A DNA stretch of 64,000 nt from Nitrospirota bacterium (lineage in GTDB: Bacteria > Nitrospirota > Nitrospiria > Nitrospirales > Nitrospiraceae). Positions 36,423 to 44,294 of the stretch are shown here, piece by piece. The notes under the pieces were generated by a model. It was not told the DNA's origin. It made no database searches and saw nothing but the letters and a program-made list of their open reading frames with translations. Made by a program: the position numbers and the translations under genes. Location: positions 124,001 to 188,000 of the forward strand of contig JAPLLG010000007.1 in the NCBI GenBank assembly GCA_026387665.1, given 5' to 3'. The first letter of the stretch is position 1. Each line of letters begins with the position of its first letter.

Positions 36423-36710
36423 ATGCGAAGCTCTACCAGTGTGCTGCAAAAAGCAATCCCCGCGACAGAGATCAAGCGACGAGGGCTTTCCGCCATCGAC
36501 AAAGCTCTGAAACGCGGCCCGGTCCATGTCCTCAGGGGCAAGGAGCCCACCTACGTCATCATGGCAGAAGAGCAGTATCGGGAATTGTCTGAGCGATATC
36601 GCAAATCGTACGTGAGCCGAATCCGCCGATCTTTAGAAGATCTCAAGGAAGGACGTGTCCGTCACGTCACAGCGCAAACACTCATCGACGAACTCCGACT
36701 CAAATCCTGA
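36423..36710 (+). CDS. Phd/YefM-family antitoxin
   Basis: 95 aa. The Phd/YefM opening is clear: AIPATEIKRRGLSAIDKAL... VHVLRGKEPTYVIMAEEQYREL. The N-terminal part would bind the operator, and the C-terminal helix ERYRKSYVSRIRRSLEDLKEG would bind the toxin. The TGA at 36708-36710 overlaps the toxin ATG by one base. It lies within a segment flanked by two copies of the bioB 3' tail. Confidence 0.85.
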   Translation: MRSSTSVLQKAIPATEIKRRGLSAIDKALKRGPVHVLRGKEPTYVIMAEEQYRELSERYRKSYVSRIRRSLEDLKEGRVRHVTAQTLIDELRLKS

Positions 36711-36985
36711 TGTATACGCTGGTCACGACCAGCTATTTCGATCGGCGCGCGGCCAAGTTCACGCGAGCCCACCCCCAGCTAAAGAAACCGCTTGCCAAAG
36801 TTCTCAGCAGTCTGGAAACCGATCCCTTTCAGCCACATCTCCGATTGCATGCACTCAAAGGAGAATTGGAAGGGCTGCACGCCGTCAGCGTGACTCATTC
36901 GTACCGCGTCACTCTCACGTTGAGAGTGACCAAGAAAGAGATCATCCTGCTTGATATCGGAACCCATGATGAAGTCTATCGATAA
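36710..36985 (+). CDS. RelE/ParE-superfamily toxin (YafQ/mRNA-interferase type)
   Basis: 91 aa. The RelE fold is seen: TSYFDRRAAKFTRAHPQLKKPLAKVLSSL, HALKGELEGLHAVSVTHSYRVTLTL and a terminal LDIGTHDEVYR. Conserved His/Arg and Tyr residues typical of RNA-cleaving members (SYRVTL, HDEVYR) are present, and the frame is undamaged. It is the only intact toxin of the three TA modules in the window. Confidence 0.85.
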   Translation: MYTLVTTSYFDRRAAKFTRAHPQLKKPLAKVLSSLETDPFQPHLRLHALKGELEGLHAVSVTHSYRVTLTLRVTKKEIILLDIGTHDEVYR

Positions 36986-37008
36986 CATGGGCAAGGAGGA
37001 CGAAACGG

Positions 37009-37111
37009 CTACCTCACGACACCAGGCGCGCCAGGACCAGAAGTCTGGGGCATGATCGAAGATCTCGACTTTAAAATTGAAGTCGAGCATCAGCAACCGG
37101 TCGCGAACTAA
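37009..37111 (+). pseudogene. Duplicate of the bioB 3' end
   Basis: This 103-bp stretch, ending in TAA, reads YLTTPGAPGPEVWGMIED... QQPVAN in the right frame and matches bioB 36226-36328 with about a dozen base changes, nearly all silent at protein level (three residue changes seen). It has no start. With the bioB tail it brackets the TA pair as direct repeats about 680 bp apart. Confidence 0.85.
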
Positions 37112-37126
37112 CAGGCCACCGCTTCT

Positions 37127-39739
37127 CTATTCCTCGCGCAATCCTTCGACCAGCGGCTGCCTGGCGGCCCAGCGAGCCGGCCAATAGCCAGCCACCAGGG
37201 CAGAGGTGAGTGCGAGTGCGACTGCCTGTAAAATTACTCCGCCTGGAACCGTCATCTGAATCGTCCATCCAAAGGACTGTTTGTTGACCACGTGGATGAG
37301 CAGGAGGGCCAGCAGCAGCCCCCCCACAACGCCCAGCACCGCCCCGATCAGCCCGAGATAGGCCGCTTCCCACAAAACTAACCGTTCGACCTGCCTCGTA
37401 CTGGCGCCGATCGCCCGCAAGGTGGCGAACTCACGTCGCCGCTCCAGCACGGCCGTCACTAATGTATTGACGATGCCTAGCACCGCCACCAATACAGCAA
37501 TGGCCTCCAGGACATAGGTCAGGACGAAGGTCCGATCGAAGATATCGAGAATCTCTTTCCGCAGCTCATGGTTTCTGATCACCAAAGGCGAAACCGTCAC
37601 TCCGTCCAGCCCTGCAACCTGCGCGACAATCGATTGCCTGACTTGTTTCGCATCGGCCCCGGCAGCCAGGTAGACAGGAAACACGGTCACCCGGTCGTCC
37701 TGCCAATATCGTTGATACCAGGTTCGATCCATCACCATCTTTCCTCCGTCGGTCGCGTAATCGTAGAAGATTCCCTCGACCGACAAAGCCACTGGCCCAG
37801 TCTGCGTCATGATTGAAACCTGGCTTCCCTCGTGAAGCCCCAGTCGAGTCGCCAACACTTCCGACAGGAGGACGCCTCCAGTCTCGGCGGCACGCTGCAA
37901 CGCCACGGTCGAGTCTCCATGAACCATCAGATACCGGCTACGCTGCGCATGGAGCAGAAGATCGCGCGAGACCAACGAGACTGTCTGGCCCGCCACTTCC
38001 ACATGCACCTCCCGGTAGGTATCGACTGCAGCAACGCCCTCGATTGCCGACAGGGTCGCCAGCCAGTTCCCAGGGAGGGAACGGGACGCCTGCCCTGCTT
38101 GCTTGCCCTGGAGCCAGGATTGCGGAGCCACGATGAGATCGGCCATCACGGTCTCGTTCACCCAGACCTCAACCGTGCCACGAAAACTGCGAACCATCAC
38201 GGCCACACCGATCATGATCGACAGTCCCACCATCAAGGCCGACACCGTCACCGCATTCCTGCCAGGATGGCGCGCAGCCTGGTCCGCCGCAATAAGCCGG
38301 AGGCTCCCCCCGAGCGCCATCGTCTTGTTCTTGTTGTAAGAGCGCCAGCTCAGCGCTTTAATACAAATAGGCGCAAGACAGGAGAGGGCTCCCAGGAGAC
38401 AGACCGTCGCGAGATAGCCAAAGAGCGGCAGGCCTCCGACCGGGCCCATCAGTGAACAGAGGCCTGCCAACACCAACAATGCCAGGCTGATCCACCCGAA
38501 GAGACCGGCCCTCAGTTGATTCGTTATTTCATAGTCTCCCGGCGCCAAGGCACGAACCGTCACGGTCCTGCCTGCCTCCAGACTGGGACCCAAGGCCCCC
38601 ACCATTGAGATCAAGGTTCCGAGCAACAGTCCCTTCGCTACGGCCAGAAATGTTGACAGGTCGAACGACAGGATCAACCAGCCTGACGTCACCGGCGCGT
38701 AAAGATCTGAGATCGTCCGGCTCACCAGCGACACCAGCCCGCTGCCCAGCCAGACCCCGCCGAGCCCCCCCAGCAGCCCTCCCAGAAGACCGAGCAGCCC
38801 TGCTTCCATGAGAAACAGACCGGCAACCCGCTGCTCCGTCATGCCGAGCGCACGATAGATGCCGATCTCGCGTCTCCGTTGCGCCACGGCAAAGGCCATC
38901 GTGTTGTAGATTAAGAACATCCCGACGAGCAGCCCCACCCAGCTCAAGACCGTCAGATTGAGCTGGAAGGCCCGCACCATATTTTCAATCTGCTTCGTCC
39001 GTTGCGCCGGCCGTTGCACGACCAAATGGGGTGGAACCACCGCCCGCACCGAGACCGCAATCTCATCGAGCGGTCGGCCAGGCTGCGTCACCAGCTCGAT
39101 CCGGCCCAATCGCCCGACTGAGTGGAACAGCAGCTGCGCCGCCGCAATATCCATGACGGCCAGCCGATCCCAGAGGGACGAACGGGACTCGTCGTTGTGA
39201 AGGAGCCCGGCGACTCGCAGTTGCACGAGACGCCCTCCCGCCGTCGCCTCGACAAGACTCCCGACTCCCAGGTTCCAGTCGGCCGCAACCTGGCGGCCAA
39301 GATAGAGCGAGTCTGGAGCCAACAGGGTCTCCAGCGCCTCTTCTGCATCAGCCTGGATCTGAAATCCCCGGGTCCCGGCCTCCGCGAGGAGATCCAACCC
39401 CACGATCTGAAGCGCCTGCCCTCGCTGTTCCCCCTGGGTCAGCACGACCGAATCTTCAATAACCGGAGAGGCGCTCACCACCCCCTCGACCGCACGGACC
39501 GCCGTGATCACCGATTCATCCACTCCGAGATCATGACCTGCAATTTCCAATGAAGCAGGCCCGGCGACCGTTGTGACCGTTTGCTCGAAGGATCGTAGTA
39601 CGTGAATATTCGCCGTCCCGATGGCCACGGAAGCCAGGACACCCAGGGCCACCCCGGCAATGCTCAGCAATGCGCGAAACGGCTTCTGGCTTGCATGGGC
39701 GCGGATCAAGGCGATATGGAACGCGAGTGGTATAGTCAT
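37127..39739 (-). CDS. Large FtsX-domain ABC transporter permease
   Basis: 870 aa. N-terminal TM, a large extracytoplasmic domain, then two FtsX modules (TM clusters around 265-400 and 430-530, and 750-870). QKPFRALLSIAGVALGV and RRREIGIYRALGMTEQRVAGL are FtsX-type motifs; a second set is RREFATLRAIGASTRQVERL. Such duplicated permeases belong to lipoprotein- or lipid-exporting ABC systems. The likely ATPase partner is at 41106-41822, with the DHOD-like gene and HTH gene in between. Confidence 0.85.
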   Translation of the reverse strand: MTIPLAFHIALIRAHASQKPFRALLSIAGVALGVLASVAIGTANIHVLRSFEQTVTTVAGPASLEIAGHDLGVDESVITAVRAVEGVVSASPVIEDSVVLTQGEQRGQALQIVGLDLLAEAGTRGFQIQADAEEALETLLAPDSLYLGRQVAADWNLGVGSLVEATAGGRLVQLRVAGLLHNDESRSSLWDRLAVMDIAAAQLLFHSVGRLGRIELVTQPGRPLDEIAVSVRAVVPPHLVVQRPAQRTKQIENMVRAFQLNLTVLSWVGLLVGMFLIYNTMAFAVAQRRREIGIYRALGMTEQRVAGLFLMEAGLLGLLGGLLGGLGGVWLGSGLVSLVSRTISDLYAPVTSGWLILSFDLSTFLAVAKGLLLGTLISMVGALGPSLEAGRTVTVRALAPGDYEITNQLRAGLFGWISLALLVLAGLCSLMGPVGGLPLFGYLATVCLLGALSCLAPICIKALSWRSYNKNKTMALGGSLRLIAADQAARHPGRNAVTVSALMVGLSIMIGVAVMVRSFRGTVEVWVNETVMADLIVAPQSWLQGKQAGQASRSLPGNWLATLSAIEGVAAVDTYREVHVEVAGQTVSLVSRDLLLHAQRSRYLMVHGDSTVALQRAAETGGVLLSEVLATRLGLHEGSQVSIMTQTGPVALSVEGIFYDYATDGGKMVMDRTWYQRYWQDDRVTVFPVYLAAGADAKQVRQSIVAQVAGLDGVTVSPLVIRNHELRKEILDIFDRTFVLTYVLEAIAVLVAVLGIVNTLVTAVLERRREFATLRAIGASTRQVERLVLWEAAYLGLIGAVLGVVGGLLLALLLIHVVNKQSFGWTIQMTVPGGVILQAVALALTSALVAGYWPARWAARQPLVEGLREE

Positions 39740-39901
39740 CTAGGGCCTAGACAGGGAATGAACCGCGCAAATCATGGTGGACGAGGAACGAAGACGAATG
39801 ACAATACGTAGGCTGGCAACAGGGCTCTGCACAAATGAGTCGTTTCGTTTACAGCGATACATACCTTTGCTAGACTTGCGTGAGTTGATGAGGAGAGATT
39901 G

Positions 39902-40177
39902 ATGATGAGCGAAAAAACTGCCCTGATCCACAAAATCCAGCCCCTGCAAGAGGAAAGCGACGCCGACCTCCTCACCCCTCGGCAGCGTGACATCCTTCGT
40001 CTCGTGGCGAGCGGGCAGACGAACCGTGAAATTGCGGAAGTGCTGGAGATCAGCGTGCGCACGGTCGAAGTGCACCGATTCAACTTAATGCGACGATTGA
40101 ACGTGAGGAACGTGGCGCAACTGCTCAGACGGGCGCTGCAACTGGGCCTCCTGGCCAAGACGTTCGGGACGAAGTAG
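39902..40177 (+). CDS. LuxR/GerE-type HTH protein without receiver
   Basis: 91 aa. A LuxR HTH is clear: LLTPRQRDILRLVASGQTNREIAEVLEISVRTVEVHRFNLMRRL. Only about 27 residues precede it, so there is no receiver domain. AGGAG at 39891-39895 is six bases before the ATG at 39902 (39905 is also possible). Targets are unknown. It runs against the strand of the ABC genes on both sides and converges with the DHOD-like gene, ending two bases before it. Confidence 0.82.
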   Translation: MMSEKTALIHKIQPLQEESDADLLTPRQRDILRLVASGQTNREIAEVLEISVRTVEVHRFNLMRRLNVRNVAQLLRRALQLGLLAKTFGTK

Positions 40178-40179
40178 AT

Positions 40180-41106
40180 CTACAATTCCTTCAGCTTGCC
40201 CCGGCAGTCCTCCAGCTTCGTATAGCCCTTCTTGCTGAGCTGGGCCGCCAGCTCCGTTTCCAACCGGACGAACACACCGAGCCCCTCTTCGACCAAGACC
40301 GTCCCGATCTGCACAGCCGAGGCGCCACAGAGCACATGTTCGAAGGCATCCACCCCATTGACCACGCCGCCGGTCCCGATAATCGGGATGCGCCCTTCGA
40401 AAATCTTCCAAAAGGCCCGGACATTGGCCAGTGCGACCGGCTTGATGATCGTGCCACCCAACCCGCCGAACCCGCCCTTTGGCTTGATGACGACCTCCTC
40501 GCGCTCAGGATCGACCACGAGCCCGTTACCGACCGAGTTGATCAGGTTGAGAAAATCGACCCCGCAGCGGCCGATCACGTCGCCCATGACTTTGTGATGG
40601 GCCGGATCGAAGTAGGGCGGCAGCTTAACCCCCATCGGGACCGTGATCACCTTGCGAACCCGCTTCAACAGACGCTCGGAGGCTTCTGCGTCATAGCCGA
40701 TCTGGGGCTTGCCTGGAATGTTGGGGCAGGAGAGATTGACCTCGATCAAATCAGGCTTTGCCGCATTAATCGTGGCTGCGATCGTCAAAAAATCGTCTTC
40801 ACAAAGGCCGGCCACGCTGGCGATGACCGGTTTCCCAAGCGTCTTCAACTCAGGAATGAGCGCAGCGTAGACCTTGTATCCGAGGTTCGGCAAGCCCATG
40901 GAATTGATGGAGCCGCCGGAAAATCCATAATACCTGGGCGCGGGATTGCCGTCGCGCGGTTCGACCGTCATCGACTTGGTGACGATGGCGCCGGCATGGG
41001 ACCGGCCCAGGGCCAGCAGCTCCTCACGCGTGACACAGAGGGCTCCAGAAGCATTCATGATGCAACTGGGGAATCGCACGCCGGCAATCGTAATCGAAAG
41101 ATCCAT
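40180..41106 (-). CDS. Dihydroorotate dehydrogenase, class 1A-like
   Basis: 308 aa. FMN barrel of the PyrD family with class-1A features: VTKSMTVEPRDGNPAPR, GSINSMGLPNLG and catalytic Cys in VNLSCPNIPGKPQ; C-terminal TGGVVNGVDAFEHVLCGASAVQIGT. Class 1A uses fumarate as electron acceptor. The ATG at 41106 overlaps the stop of the ABC ATPase (TGATG), so the gene is coupled to it. It could be the cell's PyrD or act on another substrate. Confidence 0.85.
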   Translation of the reverse strand: MDLSITIAGVRFPSCIMNASGALCVTREELLALGRSHAGAIVTKSMTVEPRDGNPAPRYYGFSGGSINSMGLPNLGYKVYAALIPELKTLGKPVIASVAGLCEDDFLTIAATINAAKPDLIEVNLSCPNIPGKPQIGYDAEASERLLKRVRKVITVPMGVKLPPYFDPAHHKVMGDVIGRCGVDFLNLINSVGNGLVVDPEREEVVIKPKGGFGGLGGTIIKPVALANVRAFWKIFEGRIPIIGTGGVVNGVDAFEHVLCGASAVQIGTVLVEEGLGVFVRLETELAAQLSKKGYTKLEDCRGKLKEL

Positions 41107-41822
41107 CACGCTCCTATCGTAAGAGGCTCGCGCGACGTTTTCGCCACGAGCTGCCCATCCTTCATGGTCCAGACATAATCGGCTGCGTCCGCCGCCGCGA
41201 CACTGTGGGTGACTAATAAAACGGTTTGGCGAAAACGCTGCACCAGCGACCGGAGGAGGAGAATGATCTCCGCTCCATGCTGGGAATCCAAATTGCCGGT
41301 CGGCTCGTCGGCCAGAATGATCTGGGGCCGATGCACGATCGCGCGCGCCATCGCCACCCGCTGTTGTTCCCCGCCAGAGAGCTCGCTGGGGCGATGGTGG
41401 CGCCGCGCCGTCATCGAGACCAACTCCAGCACTTCTTCGACGCGGGTTTGGACCGATGTCCCTCGCTCTCCGCGCAACAACAGGGGGAACGCAACATTCT
41501 CCGCCGCCGTCAGTCCGGGAATCAAATGAAACGCCTGGAAGATAATCCCGACCGTATCCCGCCTGATCCTCGTCCAGTCATCGCTCGTAAACCGGCTGGT
41601 CGACCGGCCTTCAAGAAAGATCTCTCCCGAAGTCGGCGCATCCAGCCCTGCAACGAGGTTGAGTAAAGTGCTTTTCCCGCAACCGCTGGGGCCGATAAAT
41701 GCGCAGAAGTCTCCCTCTGCCACTTCGACCGTGACCCGATCGAGCCCGGTGATGATATCGCCGCCCCGCTCATACTGTTTCGATACCTGGTCGAGCCTCA
41801 CCATGCTGAGCGACTTCTCCAT
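41106..41822 (-). CDS. ABC transporter ATP-binding protein (LolD/MacB-like)
   Basis: 238 aa from an ATG with AAGG upstream; a longer in-frame extension starts at 41957. Walker [11 protein letters not shown]-loop [11 protein letters not shown], signature [14 protein letters not shown], Walker [14 protein letters not shown] and LLVTHSV H-loop are complete. The LolD/MacB-type LDSQHG region suits an FtsX permease partner, probably 37127-39739. It is coupled to the DHOD-like gene downstream. Confidence 0.9.
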   Translation of the reverse strand: MEKSLSMVRLDQVSKQYERGGDIITGLDRVTVEVAEGDFCAFIGPSGCGKSTLLNLVAGLDAPTSGEIFLEGRSTSRFTSDDWTRIRRDTVGIIFQAFHLIPGLTAAENVAFPLLLRGERGTSVQTRVEEVLELVSMTARRHHRPSELSGGEQQRVAMARAIVHRPQIILADEPTGNLDSQHGAEIILLLRSLVQRFRQTVLLVTHSVAAADAADYVWTMKDGQLVAKTSREPLTIGA

Positions 41823-41944
41823 TCCTAGCCTTGCAACCTGCCGCCTTCGTATATCACAACCATTTATAGAGCAACAACCTTGACTGGCGCGGCCTATTCT
41901 CTTAGAAGAAACACAGAGCAACGTTGAGGAGAGCGCCTCCTGCG

Positions 41945-42760
41945 ATGTTACGTGCATGCACCAAGGATCGGTTCATTGGCTGGTGCCGCCAGGCCCTCCG
42001 GTTTGTCTTGCCGGTGGAATGTCTGAGCTGTGGGACTGAGCTCGGCACTGACCCGGTCCCCTGCTTCTGTACAATGTGCTGGCAGAGCATCCGCCCGCTC
42101 CAGCAACCGGCTTGCGCCATCTGCGATCAGCCCTTTGTCTCGCCAGCTGCCACGACCTATACGCCGAACCATCACTGTCAACATTGTCAGGAGCGGCCTC
42201 CGGCCTTTCAACGGGCCTGGACCCTCTTCCCCTACCTTCCACCCCTGAAGGACGCCATCTGCTCGTTCAAGTATCACGGCACATATACACTCGCCAAGCC
42301 GCTCGCGCGCCTCATGATCGACGCCCTGCCTGGCGAGATCGACGCCGATATGATTATCCCTGTCCCCTTACACTCAATCCGCTTGCGAGGACGGGAGTTT
42401 AACCAATCCTTGCTGCTAGCCGATCAGCTCGGACGTCATCTAGCTCGCCCGGTTTCAGCCACCCACCTCGTCAGGATCACCGCCACCGATCCCCAAACCA
42501 CATTGACAAGACAGGCACGACTGAAAAATCTTCGGAAAGCCTTTACCGTCCGCAGGCCCCAAGATCTCACGGGGAAACGCATCCTCCTCGTGGATGATGT
42601 CTTCACCACCGGCACAACATTGCACGAATGCGCAAAAACTCTCCGACAAGCCGGCAGCGGGCCGGTCTTTGCCCTGACGTTGGCCAGGACTATTGAGACG
42701 GACCTGGTGCCGGATCGACTCGTGGCCGAACAGGCAGCACGATCCTCTGGCAGAGGTTGA
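41945..42760 (+). CDS. ComF family protein (phosphoribosyltransferase with zinc-finger N-terminus)
   Basis: 271 aa. The N-terminus has Cys pairs (CLSCGTE, CTMCW, CAICDQPF, CQHC), then the ComF segment PLKDAICSFKYHG, and the PRTase motif RILLVDDVFTTGTTL. ComF is needed for DNA uptake in some bacteria. Only this com-type gene is present in the window, so competence is not implied. ATG at 41945 has GAGGAG about 14 bases upstream. Confidence 0.88.
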   Translation: MLRACTKDRFIGWCRQALRFVLPVECLSCGTELGTDPVPCFCTMCWQSIRPLQQPACAICDQPFVSPAATTYTPNHHCQHCQERPPAFQRAWTLFPYLPPLKDAICSFKYHGTYTLAKPLARLMIDALPGEIDADMIIPVPLHSIRLRGREFNQSLLLADQLGRHLARPVSATHLVRITATDPQTTLTRQARLKNLRKAFTVRRPQDLTGKRILLVDDVFTTGTTLHECAKTLRQAGSGPVFALTLARTIETDLVPDRLVAEQAARSSGRG

Positions 42761-42789
42761 AACAACCAAACAGCACCATAGCTTTCCCT

Positions 42790-42914
42790 CAGGCTGCTCA
42801 AAAAGGCCGTCCAGCAAGGCCGCAGCCGATGAACGCACCGGAAGCGTAGCCTCTGGCTACGTTGAGGATGCTTTCGAGGCGAGAACGACGCTGGCGGATT
42901 TTTTCAGTAGCCTG
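42790..42914 (-). repeat. R1 palindromic element, copy 8
   Basis: The ends CAGGCTGCT and AGTAGCCTG pair with one change; the central hairpin is GTAGCC/GGCTAC instead of the more common GTACCC/GGGTAC, a compensatory change. Confidence 0.85.
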
Positions 42915-42931
42915 CCAGAGCCGGATGGCAC

Positions 42932-42946
42932 TGACATGCACTGTCA
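42932..42946. promoter_or_regulatory. Inverted repeat near the HTH/mraZ promoter
   Basis: TGACA (42932-42936) and TGTCA (42942-42946) with a 5-base centre, 11 bp upstream of the predicted -35 box. A possible operator for the small HTH protein or MraZ that follows. Confidence 0.35.
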
Positions 42947-42957
42947 TGCATTTTCAC

Positions 42958-42986
42958 TTGACAGATTGCTCACATTTTCCTACCCT
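42958..42986 (+). promoter_or_regulatory. Putative sigma-70 promoter upstream of the HTH gene
   Basis: TTGACA at 42958-42963 and TACCCT at 42981-42986 with a 17-bp spacer. It would transcribe the HTH gene, mraZ and the RusA-like gene. Confidence 0.5.
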
Positions 42987-43044
42987 GACGACAGTATCCG
43001 AAGCCTCGTGAGGCATATGGATCCCTATTGCACCAGGTTTTTGA

Positions 43045-43242
43045 ATGGCCAACGAGCCCAAGAGCGAGCTGATGACGGCGGAGGAGACCTGCCGTTATCT
43101 CAAGATCACTTCGCGCACGCTCTACCGCTATCTACGGAGTCGCCAGATTCCCGCCTTCAAGCTTGGGAAAGAATGGCGCTTCGTACGTTCGGATCTGGAA
43201 CAGTGGATTCGCGATCGCACCAAAGCCCAGCTGGCGTCGTAA
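43045..43242 (+). CDS. Excisionase-like (helix-turn-helix 17) DNA-binding protein
   Basis: 65 aa. MTAEETCRYLKITSRTLYRYLRSRQIPAFKLGKEWRFVRSDLEQWI is the winged-helix/MerR-like domain common in small regulators and in excisionases. No integrase is nearby. It runs straight into mraZ (17 bp gap), suggesting an operon with MraZ. Confidence 0.85.
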   Translation: MANEPKSELMTAEETCRYLKITSRTLYRYLRSRQIPAFKLGKEWRFVRSDLEQWIRDRTKAQLAS

Positions 43243-43258
43243 CGAACAGGACCCATTG

Positions 43259-43699
43259 ATGTTTGCCGGTGAGTACCTCTGCAAAGTGGATGAGAAGGGA
43301 CGGTTTATCGTCCCCTCGCCCATTCGTGAGCAGGTCGAGTCGGACGGACAGGCGGTCGTCTTCCTCAAAGGCCCGGAAGAATCGACGCTCATCTACTCGA
43401 TGAGAGAGTGGGAGAAAGTCCTCGAACGGACGAAAGCCACGCTCGATGAAGACCAGAGCCGGCTGTTCATGCACCACATCGTGTCGGAAGCCGGCACATC
43501 AGAGCTCGACAAGGCCGGACGCATCCTGATTCCCAGCCGCCTCAGAAAACTCATCCCCTTGGATGAGGACCAGGAAATCATTCTCGTCGGCCTGTACCAT
43601 CGCATGGAAATCTGGAATCCAAGCGAATGGCGTCGCTACCTCGCCAGATCCGAAGAGCGATACGAACAGAACATGTCCAAAATTCTCAATCTCCTCTAA
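43259..43699 (+). CDS. mraZ: MraZ-family transcription regulator, outside a dcw cluster
   Basis: 146 aa with two SpoVT/AbrB-type domains (DEKGRFIVPSPIREQV at about 11-26; DKAGRILIPSRLRKLI at about 84-99) that give MraZ its ring structure. MraZ usually heads the division-cell-wall operon. Here rsmH, ftsL and other dcw genes do not follow, so it is an orphan. The ATG is 17 bp after the HTH gene stop; an in-frame upstream extension overlaps it and is not used. Confidence 0.88.
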   Translation: MFAGEYLCKVDEKGRFIVPSPIREQVESDGQAVVFLKGPEESTLIYSMREWEKVLERTKATLDEDQSRLFMHHIVSEAGTSELDKAGRILIPSRLRKLIPLDEDQEIILVGLYHRMEIWNPSEWRRYLARSEERYEQNMSKILNLL

Positions 43700-43708
43700 G
43701 CTAGCGCC

Positions 43709-44260
43709 ATGCCAATTTTCCGGCGCCAGACCCGGCTTCTCTCTTCTCCCCGCGCCGTTCGCGTGACCTCCTACCGGAACCCCGACAAGAAAGTGGCCGC
43801 ACCACGAACTGCGGCGAAAACCACTCCCCGTTCCCTCATGCCAGCAGCTCCATCAGCACAACCACAGGCCGGGAATCATGCGATAGCCCTGACCCTCCCG
43901 ATGCCCCCCAGCGTGAACCATCAATATGCCACGGTGAACGGACGGAGATTGCTCTCTGCTGCTGGTCGCGCCTATAAGGCCCAGGTAGGACAAGTCGTCT
44001 GGCTGAAACTGGCACAATCCCCTCACCGAACTGCCCTGCTGGCAGGACTCCAGTCCGAGTGGCTCGCCCTCTCCATCAGATTTTATTTTACGTCGGGTCT
44101 CCGACGGGACGTGGATGGCGGGCTCAAGATCGCGCAGGACGCCCTCTGCGATGGGCTCGGCCTCAACGACAACCGCATCGTCGAAACCCACCTCTACAAA
44201 CACATCGACAAGGACAACCCTCGCATCGAAGTGCATTTAGCCCCGGCATCCGCCTCCTAG
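43709..44260 (+). CDS. RusA-family Holliday-junction resolvase-like endonuclease
   Basis: 183 aa. The C-terminal 125 residues match RusA: LTLPMPPSVNHQYATVNGRR, and RRDVDGGLKIAQDALCDGLGLNDNRI with catalytic Asp residues. An N-terminal basic, low-complexity extension of about 55 residues (RRQTRLLSSPRAVR, then Ala/Pro-rich) is unusual; a later start could remove it. RusA is typically phage-borne, but no phage genes are nearby. Confidence 0.78.
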   Translation: MPIFRRQTRLLSSPRAVRVTSYRNPDKKVAAPRTAAKTTPRSLMPAAPSAQPQAGNHAIALTLPMPPSVNHQYATVNGRRLLSAAGRAYKAQVGQVVWLKLAQSPHRTALLAGLQSEWLALSIRFYFTSGLRRDVDGGLKIAQDALCDGLGLNDNRIVETHLYKHIDKDNPRIEVHLAPASAS

Positions 44261-44294
44261 CAGACGGCACGGGCACTGATCAAAGTATCCTCGT

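Noticed and set aside
43259-44260. mraZ as the start of a dcw cell-division cluster
   Set aside because: The next genes are RusA-like and macB-like, not rsmH, ftsL or ftsI.
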